From NCBI RefSeq assembly GCF_000003815.2, contig NC_049992.1, positions 9,216,567-9,280,566 on the forward strand: a DNA stretch of 64,000 bases, read 5' to 3'. Shown here in pieces: positions 1 through 10,889 of this stretch (position 1 is its first letter; the number at the start of each line of letters is the position of its first letter). The DNA is from Branchiostoma floridae. Taxonomy: Eukaryota; Chordata; Leptocardii; Amphioxiformes; Branchiostomatidae. A program made the position numbers and the translations under genes. The notes beneath the pieces are model-generated. The model saw only the letters and a program-made list of their open reading frames with translations, searched no databases and had not been told where the DNA came from.

Positions 1-8
1 ACAGATGT

Positions 9-276
9 CTAATCACCCATGTCATATACACACCGCACGGGTTCACTTTGAATCACCGAACTCATAAACATCAATACACCGAAAACCGCGCCGCCCGTAC
101 AGAGAAACAAAGTCAACAAAGTCAAATCAAGTACATCACAAAGCCATTGTTGGAGTTGATTTTGTCTTGTTAAGATGATTGGGCTCCAGAGTGCCATCAA
201 GGAAAGGACGATAGTCAAGCATGTATTGATGTGATGGTTGCTTTCTGATTCAGCTGCAAGCGGCGCGGTTTTCATC
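9..276 (-). CDS. Possible 3' terminal exon of a multi-pass membrane protein
   Basis: On the minus strand an open frame ends at a TAG (9-11). A plausible acceptor (..GGAATCACAG) near 277 would start the exon at Cys-Lys-Met, giving about 88 residues. Two hydrophobic stretches are visible: one around CLTIVLSLMALWSPIIL and one around LTLLTLFLCTGGAVFGVLMF, separated by a short polar segment and followed by a brief tail. A Trp-x-Pro in the first stretch recalls helix 6 of rhodopsin-family GPCRs, but the second lacks an NPxxY motif, so the GPCR reading is only a suggestion. Upstream exons were not found; they could lie beyond the acceptor in 277-2000. It may equally be a chance ORF. Confidence 0.3.
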
Positions 277-2199
277 TTGCACTGTGATTCCAATAACAAA
301 GAAGAACACGAAGTTTATCATGTAAAAGTTGAACTTTCGATGCCCTGTCTCAGGTTTCTTTATCTTTTTGGTATATAATTTTTTTTGTCGTTTCAGGCGT
401 ACAGTGCAGCTACATAAGTGAAATACATGTATGTCTTTGATTCCTTGACCCTAGCCTACTTTAAATTTGCCTACAATTAGCACTCCGGTAAGAATTTGCG
501 ATAAACTGTTGATACATACAAGGAGCTTTTTTTTTTATATATATTATAGATTTAAAATAAAGTAATCAACTAGTTTTCTTTGAACAACGTTAAAACTACG
601 AACAACGGATATAGTTTGGAAAAACGAAGCCGTTTACTTCGTTAAAACAAATATCCTAAAGATTTGTTAAACTGAGGACGTTGTATGATGTATAAAGTCC
701 TTGGTTAAACCAAGGACGTTATATGCTGATATAACGTCCTTGGTTAAACTAGAAGCCGCAGTGAAACGACCAAAGACGGCCAAATTTTAATGGTATACCA
801 AAAAAGTTGAAAAGACCTCATTGGGTATACCAAAAGAATACACCAGATGACTTGGCCGGTCAACTATATGTTTTTTTTCTATGTTATTTTAAGTCCACCG
901 AGAGGTCTCGAAGACAATGGTCTAAATCATGATAACGATTAAAGACCACATAACGAATCAGAAAGAAACCTCCTTCTTTTAGCCAGGTCTTACCTGAAGT
1001 GGGTAAAGTCTAACTCGCCAAACATCTATGTATTCTGAAGAAATGTGAAAAATCTTCTAGTCCCGTGCCTGCATGGCCACTCGCGCTCTTACCAACCAAA
1101 ATATTCTCAATCTGACATACGATACGGACTAACGGAAAACCAAATAAAAAAGATAACAATTAATTATCCAACTTTCTATCTCAATTTAAAACAACATATC
1201 CGAGCACTAGTATACCTCTCTCGCAAATGCAGTGCAATTCATATTGTTTCATCGAAAAGAAGGAATAGGTAATAAAGATACGGGCAATAAAGACGTAAAA
1301 GAACAAGGCCCTAATTACTATGGCATACATAAAAGAAAGCCGGTCATACGTTCTAAAGCGCCTAATTAATTGTATGTTTGTGAAAGCATCTTTCTTATCA
1401 TTCGCACAATACCGGAGAGAATGGTACAGAATAGGTTGCCGAGCACGGCACTAGAGTTAATAATTCCAATACCGTATTATCTCATGGTTCAACAGCGATT
1501 TAGCACGTTTTTATCACAAACACATCCCCGGGTGCTTCAGCTATCAGGAGGTGTGATGTTTACGTTTGTTTATTGCACCTTGTTGTTGTTCCGGACGGTC
1601 ATTAAAATGTGTAATGATGGCAGGAGGGATCTCCGACCTATTGTCTTTCTCTCACAGTTTTATCTAATGTTTCTGATTAATGGTCTACACCTGTGTAACC
1701 ACGTAACGCGTAAGAGAAGGGATTTATTGAACAAGGACGTATGGATTCAGGGCTGCATCTTTTTTTCAACAGTCTCAGATATTTTTCAGTGGCAAATGTA
1801 CCGACTTTGTTCCTTTTAAGTAAAATTTTGTGTTTAGGATGGTATGATAAAGACTTTATACACCGGTTGTAAAATTGCGCTCTTTGTCAGCCTATCTTCA
1901 TACAAACATACGAACAATGGACACTAAAGTAGGGCTTAGAAGCAAGAAACAATATCTATTGTTAAAGCAGCAATAAAAGTACATTATTTAGGTGATACGT
2001 CAAGTGTTAAACGTTTTGTGTAACCGAGGAGGTTCCTTGGTGTTACCATGATATTCTACGCTTTATGTATTACGATTGAGTACAAGGAAAACACTTTATT
2101 CCGTCATCTTTACATTTTCATTTTTTTTAGATTTCCTTCCAAAAGACGAATGTAAGTGACAGGAAAAATACGAACAAACGATGAAAATGATACAATATG
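277..2199. other. AT-rich intergenic or intronic stretch
   Basis: No supported gene. It contains a strong hairpin at 697-745 (listed separately) and a 149-codon open frame at 1370-1819 on + that starts at TTG, is Cys/Phe/Leu-rich and shows no recognisable domain or splice context. I treat it as chance or repeat-derived. The stretch ends in an assembly gap (2200-2634). Confidence 0.5.
697..745. repeat. Two overlapping perfect hairpins
   Basis: Positions 708-724 and 729-745 are exact reverse complements (17 bp) around a 4-base loop. Positions 697-717 form another palindrome, GTCCTTGG-TTAAA-CCAAGGAC, using part of the same arm, so the two stems exclude each other. A related AAGGACGTTATAT occurs at about 2749. 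It is probably a MITE remnant. Confidence 0.6.
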
Positions 2200-2634
2200 N
2201 NNNNNNNNNNNNNNNNNNNNNNNNNNNNNNNNNNNNNNNNNNNNNNNNNNNNNNNNNNNNNNNNNNNNNNNNNNNNNNNNNNNNNNNNNNNNNNNNNNNN
2301 NNNNNNNNNNNNNNNNNNNNNNNNNNNNNNNNNNNNNNNNNNNNNNNNNNNNNNNNNNNNNNNNNNNNNNNNNNNNNNNNNNNNNNNNNNNNNNNNNNNN
2401 NNNNNNNNNNNNNNNNNNNNNNNNNNNNNNNNNNNNNNNNNNNNNNNNNNNNNNNNNNNNNNNNNNNNNNNNNNNNNNNNNNNNNNNNNNNNNNNNNNNN
2501 NNNNNNNNNNNNNNNNNNNNNNNNNNNNNNNNNNNNNNNNNNNNNNNNNNNNNNNNNNNNNNNNNNNNNNNNNNNNNNNNNNNNNNNNNNNNNNNNNNNN
2601 NNNNNNNNNNNNNNNNNNNNNNNNNNNNNNNNNN

Positions 2635-2796
2635 AAAAAACAGCCGGAGCCTAACCTCTGCTTGGATGAGTATTATGTCTATGTGCTATCGGGGGCAAGT
2701 GGACACTTTTTGGCCGGCTACACTCCTTGGCCAGCTTTGATATTATCAAGGACGTTATATAGAGTACCACCGTAGGATCTGCTTTGCTTGGAGGTT
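2635..2796. repeat. Right part of an AATCTCCAAGCAGAT-family MITE, cut by gap
   Basis: After the gap the sequence shares internal text (GGACACTTTTTGGC, CTCCTTGGCCAG) with the copies at 7736 and 8286, and ends in CGTAGGATCTGCTTTGCTTGG, a slightly altered terminal repeat. Its left half lies in the gap at 2200-2634. Confidence 0.6.
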
Positions 2797-2926
2797 AACT
2801 TTTTCTGCAATTACTTGCATAGGCTCTGTGATGTTGCAAGGAGAGTACAGTTTTTGTCTTGTTTAAAAACATGCAGATATTAGGATGCAGTTTTGATGAC
2901 ATCAGACGGAATCAACGGTTATACAA

Positions 2927-3350
2927 TATAGAATACAACAAGGTGTATTCCGTATCACCCGAGCACCCGAAGGCCGGAGGGTGATCCGACCCGCGGGAGG
3001 GCTGGGACCGAGGGTGATGCGGAATACACCGTGTTGTATTTCATTTATGTCATACCCACCTGAGAAAACACGTGTTTCGATGCAAAATGCGTCAGAAGTT
3101 GAGAAAATTCGGTACCCTCGAACAAACATTGTTACAACAGCAATGTAACGTTACCAATGTTCGAATCAGGTATTCGAGTTTTCGACTGCGCCACACTGGA
3201 GTGCACAAAGTATGTTCGAAATATTCGATGGAAGCCTGTGTGATACAACTTCGAAGTCTGTGTGGTACGGCTTTTTATCACACGGTCCGGAACGCCTGTA
3301 TCGAACGTTATCGCGGCCCAGGTATGACATAATAGGTCATATACCCCAAT
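2927..3350. repeat. Dispersed repeat, also present at 63037-63450
   Basis: About 420 bp align collinearly with 63037-63450. Shared landmarks are GTGTATTCCGTATCAC, GGTGATGCGGAATACA, TTTATGTCATACCCACCTGA, the Cys/Ser-like TTCGA tracts and the final GGTATGACATAA. The left end folds into an 18-bp near-perfect hairpin (2942-2959 with 3013-3030, one mismatch). Short ORFs here on both strands look like shadows of this repeat. Confidence 0.75.
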
Positions 3351-3960
3351 CTCCCCTCTGGTAATGTATGTAGAAGCATGACTCATTCTTCAGAAGTGGT
3401 TTGGTAACAGTTGCATATTTCTCACATAACAGCAAAGAGTGGGCGGATATCAAAATGTGTGGTATTTGAAACAAACATAGGGGTGGGTGTGAATTGTATG
3501 CTGTGCCCATCCCATTCCTACAATATGATATTGAACACGATATACACACTAGGTCAACAAAACTCACCTAATACGAGCGTATATGGTACATTTGTGTTAG
3601 TATGCAATCCTTTTGTGGTTAACATCCTTTATATACATAGGAATCCTATAGCAAACTGTAAAAGGGTGAGTACTAGTAAGTTTTGCCGGCTCAGGAGGTT
3701 AAATTTATACCATACATCAGTTTTCTGAGAGTTGAGCGATGTAAAAAACAGGATGATTCAGTCTTGCATGATGTAGGTGCAGAACTGAAATGAAACGCAA
3801 GGTGTCGCTAGTGCAGATAAGGCTGAAAAGGGTAACACTTTCGCAGCCTCGCTCTCGTGGTAGTTCCTATGCTCTCTTCCTCACTAGCAGGACAACTATG
3901 AAGCTCTGGAGTTTGGGGCAACAGTAGACACCCATGTCTCTATGGAGCCTAGAAACACAT
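3351..3960. other. Intergenic, no gene seen
   Basis: Short ORFs only (for example 3411-3728), without domains or splice context. Nothing else recognised. Confidence 0.4.
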
Positions 3961-4178
3961 AGAAGTAGCTAGCTTCGATTTAATTCCTTGGGATGGGACT
4001 TAAGTTAAAATGGCACTCTTTGGTGTTTGAGGATAGCCAAGCCTTGACTTGAGCACGTAAAAGAACCCACCACACTCATGAAAAAGAGAGGGATCGTTCC
4101 CGTTGTGAGTGGATAAATCAAATCTGTCCTGATAAACAGCTTGTACTATTAACCTGCTGTGTTACGCCATGAGGAGGT
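3960..4178 (+). repeat. SINE-like tail shared with 31311-31625
   Basis: It shares GTAAAAGAACCCA, CACACTCATGAAAA, the TTCCCG..GAGTGG block, ATCTGTCC and GCAGCTTGT-like text with the tRNA-like unit at 31311-31625. The tRNA-like head is absent or decayed here. Confidence 0.55.
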
Positions 4179-4179
4179 T

Positions 4180-4395
4180 TGCAGGGGAATGGAGTTTGCT
4201 GTGTGAAAGGGAGTTTGCCGTCTTTGCCCAGTCCGAACTACCACGGCAAACTCCATTCCACAGCAAACTCCCTTCCTCGGCAAACTCCCTTTCCAGAGAA
4301 CATAGCCAACGTTGATAATCGCGGACCAACCCCCCCCCCCCCCCCCAAAAAAAAACAGCACAGTTCCGAACACTGCAAGGGAGTCTACCACAGAC
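4180..4395. repeat. Repeat with C-tract, second copy at 40545-40710
   Basis: It contains inverted GAGTTTGCCGT / ACGGCAAACTC arms and then the segment AGAACATAGCCAACGTTGA, a (C)n(A)n tract, CAGTTCCGAA and GCAAGGGAGTCTA. The same order recurs at 40545-40710, so this is a dispersed repeat and not a gene, despite long poly-Pro ORFs. Confidence 0.75.
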
Positions 4396-4399
4396 TACA

Positions 4400-4745
4400 G
4401 ACCGTGGGCGCGGCACGCGTTTTGTGTCCTCTTCCCAGGGTCGTGTGGCACACTGCCCTCTACACAGGCCCCGCGCCCTGAACACACGCACTAGCCAATC
4501 ACAACACTCAAAGCCGAAAAGTGCAGTGATGCACCAACCAATAGGCAACCTTTCTCAGCATCTCAACATAACGTGATTGGTTTAGAGTGTAAGAATGTTT
4601 CAGACCTGACGACAGCACACTCAGGTAAAGATTTGGCACCCGCGCCTCTTTCCTACACTCGCTCGCAGACGTCAAGACGACAAACAACACTTGCTTCTTG
4701 AAAGGACAGCGCCAAACCCGACGCGCTCGCACAACCGCGTTCAGT
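4400..4745 (+). promoter_or_regulatory. Proximal promoter of Hes gene 1: three CCAAT boxes
   Basis: GC-rich upstream DNA of the + strand Hes gene. CCAAT boxes lie at 4495-4499 and 4538-4542, and an inverted one (ATTGG) at 4576-4580, spaced about 40 bp apart. No TATA box is evident before the ATG at 4746. A CACGCG class-C-like site at about 4417 could bind Hes proteins themselves (autorepression is known in the family). NF-Y use of the CCAAT boxes is inference. Confidence 0.55.
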
Positions 4746-5944
4746 ATGCCGAAGGAAAAAGATACCACCATGTCTTGTGAGAGACGCAAGGTAGCTTGAA
4801 GCCTTATAAACTTTTTTTATAAGCGTTGAGACATTTACTGTATATTTTGGGTTCAATTTTCACAGCATAGATTTACACGTACCCGCCACAAGTCCGTCGC
4901 GTGCCGACATGGCGTGAGCACTCTCTAGAGTTTTGATCCGACGACAGTCGTGCGTATGCTGATTGTGTTCTTTGTTTTGTTGTTTTTCTTATTGACAGTC
5001 CTCCAAGCCAATCATGGAGAAAAGACGCCGGGCTAGGATCAACGAAAGTCTGAACCAACTGAAGACTTTAATTCTGGACGCCCTTAAGAAAGACGTAAGT
5101 ACATGTGTATATACATATATAATGTCTTCTACCTTTGAGGATTTTGTGAGGATGATTTGCTGCAACGTTTATGAGGCGGTATGTTCAAGGCATCATGTGC
5201 TTACGGTCTTTTTTTACTTTACAGAGTTCCCGCCAAAACAAGCTGGAGAAGGCCGACATCCTAGAGATGGCTGTGAGGTATCTCCGCGACATACAAAGAC
5301 ACCAGCTGACCGTCAGCGCCAGTACAGACCCAGGTACTCACGCCAGGTACCGGGCAGGGTTTAACCACTGTACGGCCGAGGTCTCCCGCTTCACCGAAGG
5401 CATGGACCCTCCAGTCCGACAGAGGTTACTCAGCCACTTGGCCGGACTGTGTCAGACCGTGGAGGATGTCGAGGGGGACCCCGGTCCGTCCACGCCGACT
5501 CCCGCCGCGCCGGTCCAGCCCACCGCGGCGCCCACCATGTCTGTAGCCGGGGCCATCCCCGTAGTCAGCCCGAAGGTCCAGCTGACTCCGTGCCCGGGAG
5601 CGGGTCTCCAGTCCACGATGTACGGGGGGATCCCCGTGGTACCGGGGCCGGTGTCGGGCGGGGAGCCGGTGGTGGTACTGCTGCCTAGCCAGGCCTTCCC
5701 GGGAGGACAGGTCCCCAGTCATGTCATTCCCGTGTACGCGAACGCCACGCTCTTAACCCAGCCTGCCACACAACTGTACAGACACGGGTCTACCGTAGCG
5801 CCACAGTCTCCTGCACCGCAGAACAGAGGCGTCGAAACTGGCAACGTGTCCTCGGGAGAAAAGCTCGTCACCCCCGCCCAGAACACCGCACACTGTCCGG
5901 GACATGTCATCGTCGAGTCCGAGAAAATGTGGAGACCCTGGTAG
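4746..5944 (+). CDS. Hes: Hes/hairy bHLH-Orange transcriptional repressor (gene 1)
   Basis: Three coding exons: 4746-4790 (donor AAG|GTAGCT), 4999-5094 (TTGACAG|TCC to GAC|GTAAGT) and 5225-5944 (TTTACAG|AGT to TAG). All junctions are phase 0 and give 286 aa. The ATG was chosen because exon 1 ends in RRK, matching the family's RK|SSKP junction. Residues 16-76 are the b[18 protein letters not shown] with the Hes-typical Pro19 in the basic region, then helix 1 [12 protein letters not shown] and helix 2 [15 protein letters not shown]. The Orange domain spans about 86-128 (ARYRAGF..). A Pro/Thr-rich tail follows, and the C-terminal WRPW (283-286) is the Groucho/TLE recruitment motif. Hes proteins bind N/E-box DNA in the nucleus and repress neural and segmentation genes, often downstream of Notch. 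Vertebrate Hes1 has another intron just after helix 2, absent here. Identity as Hes/hairy is firm; which amphioxus paralogue it is I cannot say. Confidence 0.95.
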
Positions 5945-7110
5945 TAGTACAAATCCCTACAAACTTAAGTCGAGTGATATTTCCAATGTAAGAAAAAAAC
6001 AACGTTTGCTCGGCTTACATACGTTTATGTTGTTGTAAATGTAAGAATGATACTGAAATTGATGCCACACGTTCCGTGGGCTCGCCAAGTTTGNNNNNNN
6101 NNNNNNNNNNNNNNNNNNNNNNNNNNNNNNNNNNNNNNNNNNNNNNNNNNNNNNNNNNNNNNNNNNNNNNNNNNNNNNNNNNNNNNNNNNNNNNNNNNNN
6201 NNNNNNNNNNNNNNNNNNNNNNNNNNNNNNNNNNNNNNNNNNNNNNNNNNNNNNNNNNNNNNNNNGACCTTTAATCCAGTATTCAGGTTGGTAAACAGAG
6301 AAACGAAGGTCTTTAATCGTGACATCACCGTTGCTACGGGACACCAAAGTGTCGTCTGAAAGGCACAAACTCCTTTTCAGTATACCGCATCAAAACGTCA
6401 TTAAGGCATACCTCCGATACCAAGAGTGATAATCTCCTACTGTTTTCACCTTTTGCTCTGTCGGAAATCTATAATACTGTCGTACCAAGAATGATATGAA
6501 CAGAGAAATGCTTCACAAAAAGGTTCAAAGTCTAACAGCTATAGCGCTAGTCATTCCTATACATAACTCGTGTCTTGTATTTTGACGTTTTGCCACACGT
6601 GTACTCAGTACAGTCAAAAGTCGCGTTTTGTTTCCTTCGTTTGTTCCTAAGTGACTGTGGCGCCCGACGCATTAAAACAAGGTCACCGGTCCATTCTGTA
6701 GGTATACCCTATGTCTTTTTCTTTGATAAGGTTTTGCACACACAGCACCATGCAAAATGGGTTTAGAATGGACTTCTGTACAGAAGAGGTATGTGAGCAT
6801 TTAGCCTGGAAGGGGGGGCTGCTGAAATGGTATATTAAGTAATTACGTCGGAATTTTTTAGTTATCTTTTGCAATCTCCAAGCAGATGTTCTGTTCGGGC
6901 TCTATCTAGAGTACTAAATGTTAGAAACACTGCATGGCGCTAAATACTGGCATACAGCCGGATCCTCACATCTGCTTGGAGATTAGTTTTGTCTTTTTGT
7001 GTGGCTAATGTACGATTGTGGTCATGTATCCAGCCAGTGCCAGTTTTTCTACGTAACTTCTTCCCTAATCTCCAAGCAGATATAAGGATCCGGCTCAGCC
7101 TCAGTGTTCT
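5945..7110. other. 3' flank of Hes gene 1 with MITE ends
   Basis: The 3' UTR of Hes gene 1 should start here; no clear AATAAA is visible before the gap (6094-6265). The terminal repeat AATCTCCAAGCAGAT occurs at about 6872. A small inverted pair lies at 6956-6987 / 7060-7095 (CCGGATCC..ATCTGCTTGGAGATTA against TAATCTCCAAGCAGAT..GGATCCGG). No gene seen. Confidence 0.5.
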
Positions 7111-7112
7111 AC

Positions 7113-7530
7113 GTGTGTTATTTCCAACATTTAGTTTATAGTAGAGTGGATTCATTCATGAAGCCACCGACATCTTGGACACTGCAGTTGTCCCTCAGTA
7201 AGACATCTAGTTAAACATTTAGTTATCCAGCTAGCAGTGCAATATTAAGTAGTGTGTTATTTCCAACATTTAGTTTATAGTAGAGTGGATTCATTCATGA
7301 AGCCACCGACATCTTGGACACTGCAGTCGTCCCTCAGTAAGACATCTAGTTAAACATTTAGTTATCCAGCTAGCAGTGCAATATTAAGTAGTGTGTTATT
7401 TCCAACATTTAGTTTATAGTAGAGTGGGTTCATTCATGAAGCCACCGACATCTTGGACACTGCAGTCGTTCCTCAGTAACAAATTTAAAAATCTAGTTAA
7501 ACATTTAGTTATCCAGCTAGCATTGCACCC
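7113..7530. repeat. Tandem repeat, three copies, 139-bp period
   Basis: Units start with GTGTGTTATTTCCAACATTT at 7113, 7252 and 7391. The first two copies differ by about one base; the third has a small insertion near its end. It ends next to a hairpin at 7524-7560 (TGCACCCAAGGAGG against CCTCCTTGGTGCA, one bulge). Confidence 0.9.
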
Positions 7531-7735
7531 AAGGAGGGTAAAAATATCCTCCTTGGTGCACCTTTCTAATTTTACCTGAAGATGTGGTTAGGGTTGTTGG
7601 CTCACTCGAAACCTTTGACAGGTCCCAATGTTGTGACTTTACAAAAGGCACTTAACACGTATTCGACTTAGGTGTATATACATGATTTACATCTAAGGAC
7701 GTTCCTCGGATAGGACATTGAAATGTAATCTCCAA

Positions 7736-7885
7736 GCAGATCCTACGGTAGCATAAGATAGTATCAAAGCTGGCAGAGGACTGAAGCCGGCCTAGGAGTG
7801 TGTTTTGCTACATGGCAAATGGACACCTTTTGGCTGACTACAATCTTTGGCCAGTTTGGTACTACAAATGTATCTTATGCCATTA
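7736..7885. repeat. MITE, AATCTCCAAGCAGAT family, truncated by gap
   Basis: It starts TAATCTCCAAGCAGATCC, TACGGTAGCATAAGATAG and continues like the complete copy at 8286-8462 up to ATCTTATGCCATTA, where the gap begins. Confidence 0.8.
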
Positions 7886-8149
7886 NNNNNNNNNNNNNNN
7901 NNNNNNNNNNNNNNNNNNNNNNNNNNNNNNNNNNNNNNNNNNNNNNNNNNNNNNNNNNNNNNNNNNNNNNNNNNNNNNNNNNNNNNNNNNNNNNNNNNNN
8001 NNNNNNNNNNNNNNNNNNNNNNNNNNNNNNNNNNNNNNNNNNNNNNNNNNNNNNNNNNNNNNNNNNNNNNNNNNNNNNNNNNNNNNNNNNNNNNNNNNNN
8101 NNNNNNNNNNNNNNNNNNNNNNNNNNNNNNNNGTTTGCAATATTACCAA

Positions 8150-8208
8150 ACAAACAAATACACAACCAAACAAACAAACAAACAAACAAATAAACAAACA
8201 CATAAAAT
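8150..8208. repeat. AAAC-rich simple repeat
   Basis: Run of (CAAA)n immediately after the gap that ends at 8132. Confidence 0.8.
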
Positions 8209-8285
8209 GAAACGAAAATCCGACAAAGCTGCCTAGAACAATTCATCACACTTTCTTCTGCTTTACTACTTTCTAAAATCCTGGT

Positions 8286-8462
8286 AATCTCCAAGCAGAT
8301 CCTACGGTAGCATAAGATAGTATCACAAGCATGTAGAGGAATGGGGCCGGCTTAGGGGTGTGGTTCGCTACCGTCAAATGGCAAATGCACACCTCTTAGC
8401 TGACTACACTCCTTGGCCAGTTTAGTACTATCTTATGCCATCGTAGGATCTGCTTGGAGATT
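8286..8462. mobile_element. Complete MITE, AATCTCCAAGCAGAT family
   Basis: 177 bp. The left end AATCTCCAAGCAGATCCTAC is mirrored by the right end GTAGGATCTGCTTGGAGATT; subterminal ATAAGATAGTA / TACTATCTTAT also pair. There is no coding capacity, so it is a non-autonomous DNA element. I could not fix a target-site duplication. Confidence 0.85.
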
Positions 8463-9480
8463 GCAACCCTGGATCTTCAAATAAAGAGGCTCAGTGTAGT
8501 TCAATGTTGACACAAAGGCTTCAGGTCGTCAGCTGTATCTTCCGATCCTCGGGGCAAAAGATCCGCCTAAGAACACCTGGCGGCATGGAAGACATCTCAA
8601 ATCTTGATGTCTTGATAATTTGAACCACAAAATAATGTACTGTAGTACGATAAAGATTTCATATTAAAAATAATGACTTTATCACCTTTTTGTAGATTAA
8701 AAACCTACAAAAACACTCGAATCCTCAGGCATCAGTTGACATGGGATTTCATGGTTCATCTGAGCTGCATTAAAACGTCACTCAGACTCATTTCAAAACA
8801 AAGACACACAAACAGTGCCGAACAATAGCCTTCTATATAACACTCTTCCGATCGCTAATTGATAAAGGTCGGGCTAGGGTGTGGGGCACCACGTGTCTTC
8901 TGAAGGGTGTCTGTCTTTGCTCATTCGTGAATGTCAAATCATGACAAGATACCAACACAACAATGAAAATGTTGAATACTAGTTCAAACGTATAGTGTGT
9001 ACAAAAATATGTTTTGTCTCTTAACGCCACCTCCAATGATTTTTTAGGTGCGTCTGGTTGTGTTGATTCGATCACATCCGTTGTGGTTAAATATTCCGAA
9101 GATTGACGTTAAAGATAAACATGGCACAACATTGTCTTTGTTTACCTCAAGCGACGCGAAAAGAAATCACGTGGAACAGTAGGCCAACTTCGTAATTTTG
9201 CCTGTCAGACAAAACTGGCCACACCTTGATCTTGTCGTCCATTCTGGAGGATAGCTTTGATACGTATAAAATTTCTTGTCAAAATTGAAGGCTCTGGAGT
9301 TTCCAAAACGACGTGGTCCCATTAGTCGTTGGGTATCGTACGATTTTAATCACAGAGAATTTTCAATTATATACGTAACGGTAGTTCACCATAATCCGTG
9401 GGGTAACCTAGATACGTTGTTGTAAAAAAAACGCTGGGTATTTAGAGATTTCAGGTCAACGATGTGGGTTTAAAATGTTA
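8463..9480. other. Intergenic, no gene seen
   Basis: Short ORFs only (8833-9075 on -), with no recognisable domain, repeat or RNA gene. Confidence 0.4.
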
Positions 9481-9534
9481 ACGTTTTCAAAATATCGCAA
9501 TGTGAAACTGCCTTCCATCTACAACCTAAGCAAT

Positions 9535-9895
9535 TGGCAACCTAAGCAATATTACATTGTTAAAAGTGGAAATATTCTGAATAAGGCAGTCTGTTTAATA
9601 TTGACATGTAATGCACTATTTTAGCACATTTACATCATTATTTCATAAATTGAGCCGTTAAAAACGGCGCGGGAAAGAGTTGCACAAGGATTCCAGATCA
9701 AGTCCTTATTTTGGGGGGTACAATAATAAGGAATATTCTCGTGCAACTTGTCTCTGGGTCGTTTTTAACCGCTCAAAGTATGAAATGATGATGTAAATGT
9801 GAGAATACAGTGCAGTAGATGTCAATATCATGCAGATTGCCTTATTCAGAATCGATTTCCACTTAGACGCTGTAATATTACTTAGGTTGCCTTTA
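9535..9895. mobile_element. Long imperfect inverted repeat (foldback/MITE)
   Basis: Left arm text (CCTAAGCAATATTAC, GAATAAGGCA, ACATTTACATCATTATTTCAT, GAGCCGTTAAAAACG) returns in reverse complement and reverse order on the right (CGTTTTTAACCGCTC, ATGAAATGATGATGTAAATGT, TGCCTTATTC, GTAATATTACTTAGG). The whole ~360 bp folds on itself around about 9715. No coding capacity. Confidence 0.8.
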
Positions 9896-10136
9896 ACGAT
9901 CCCTAAAATACAATGTTTCTATATTCAACGGATATATGTTACCCTACGGATAAAGGTGCACTAACGTTATATCTCATATACGTATATATGACAAAACCAG
10001 CCACTCACAAGGATCTCAGATAGAGTCTTTTCCATAAACAGACAGCTGAATTGTGTACGACGTATGCACGACCAAGAATGATGCACTAATTTTTGCGATC
10101 GTACGATGATCACACCGTCGGACGAATACCTTAAGC

Positions 10137-10314
10137 AATCTCCAAGCAGATACTACGGTAGCATAAGATAGTATCAAAAGTTGGCAGAGGAATGAAACCG
10201 ACCTAGGAGTGTGTATGCTTCGGTGACCGCCTGACTCCGTTTGACCGGCTATACTCCTTTTTAGTCCAGTTTTGTTACAATCTTATGGCATCATAGGAAT
10301 TCTGCTTGGAGATT
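10137..10314. mobile_element. Complete MITE, AATCTCCAAGCAGAT family
   Basis: 178 bp, ends AATCTCCAAGCAGATACTAC and TTCTGCTTGGAGATT. It is the same family and length as 8286-8462. Confidence 0.85.
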
Positions 10315-10648
10315 ATGCCCTAAGCAAATGTTGATGTCAGGCACGAGCTATGTGTCGCCGTACCCACCCCCGGTCGCGCGCCGGACAGCCGGACTTTGGA
10401 ACGTCCCGATCGTGGGAAAAACCAACAAAACGTGTGAGCAGCTCCCTTCCTATCGTTCAGCCACTCCAACTAATCAATATCTGCCATGGTTTATCACGTT
10501 ATGAATACATGGTTATTGGGGGTGATTTGTCTACGGCCACCTGTGGGCTTGCCGCCCGACTGGTCAATTCCTCAACTATCACGTACACAGTATTGCTTCC
10601 AAAATGTTCTCAAGTTGACAGAAATGACACGTTTCCCCGTTTCCAAGG

Positions 10649-10649
<1 letters not shown>

Positions 10650-10696
<47 letters not shown>

Positions 10697-10704
10697 CTCC
10701 CTCA

Positions 10705-10735
<31 letters not shown>

Positions 10736-10758
10736 CACGTACACGCGCGCGCGCGAGT

Positions 10759-10790
<32 letters not shown>

Positions 10791-10791
10791 A

Positions 10792-10828
<37 letters not shown>

Positions 10829-10888
10829 ACAAACAAACACACACACACACACACACACACAGACACACACACACACACACACACACAC
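10650..10888. repeat. Compound (CT)n-(CA)n microsatellite
   Basis: (CT)n from about 10652 to 10691, then interrupted (CA)n with a CGCGCG core to 10888. It produces spurious long Ser-Leu and Thr-His frames on + and Val-Cys frames on -. Confidence 0.95.
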
Positions 10889-10889
10889 C

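Noticed and set aside
1370-1819. 149-codon ORF as a membrane protein gene
   Set aside because: Starts at TTG, no domain, no splice sites or promoter seen; probably chance.
4149-4548. Pro-rich or Gly-rich ORFs near 4.3 kb
   Set aside because: They cross a C-tract in a dispersed repeat with a second copy at 40545.
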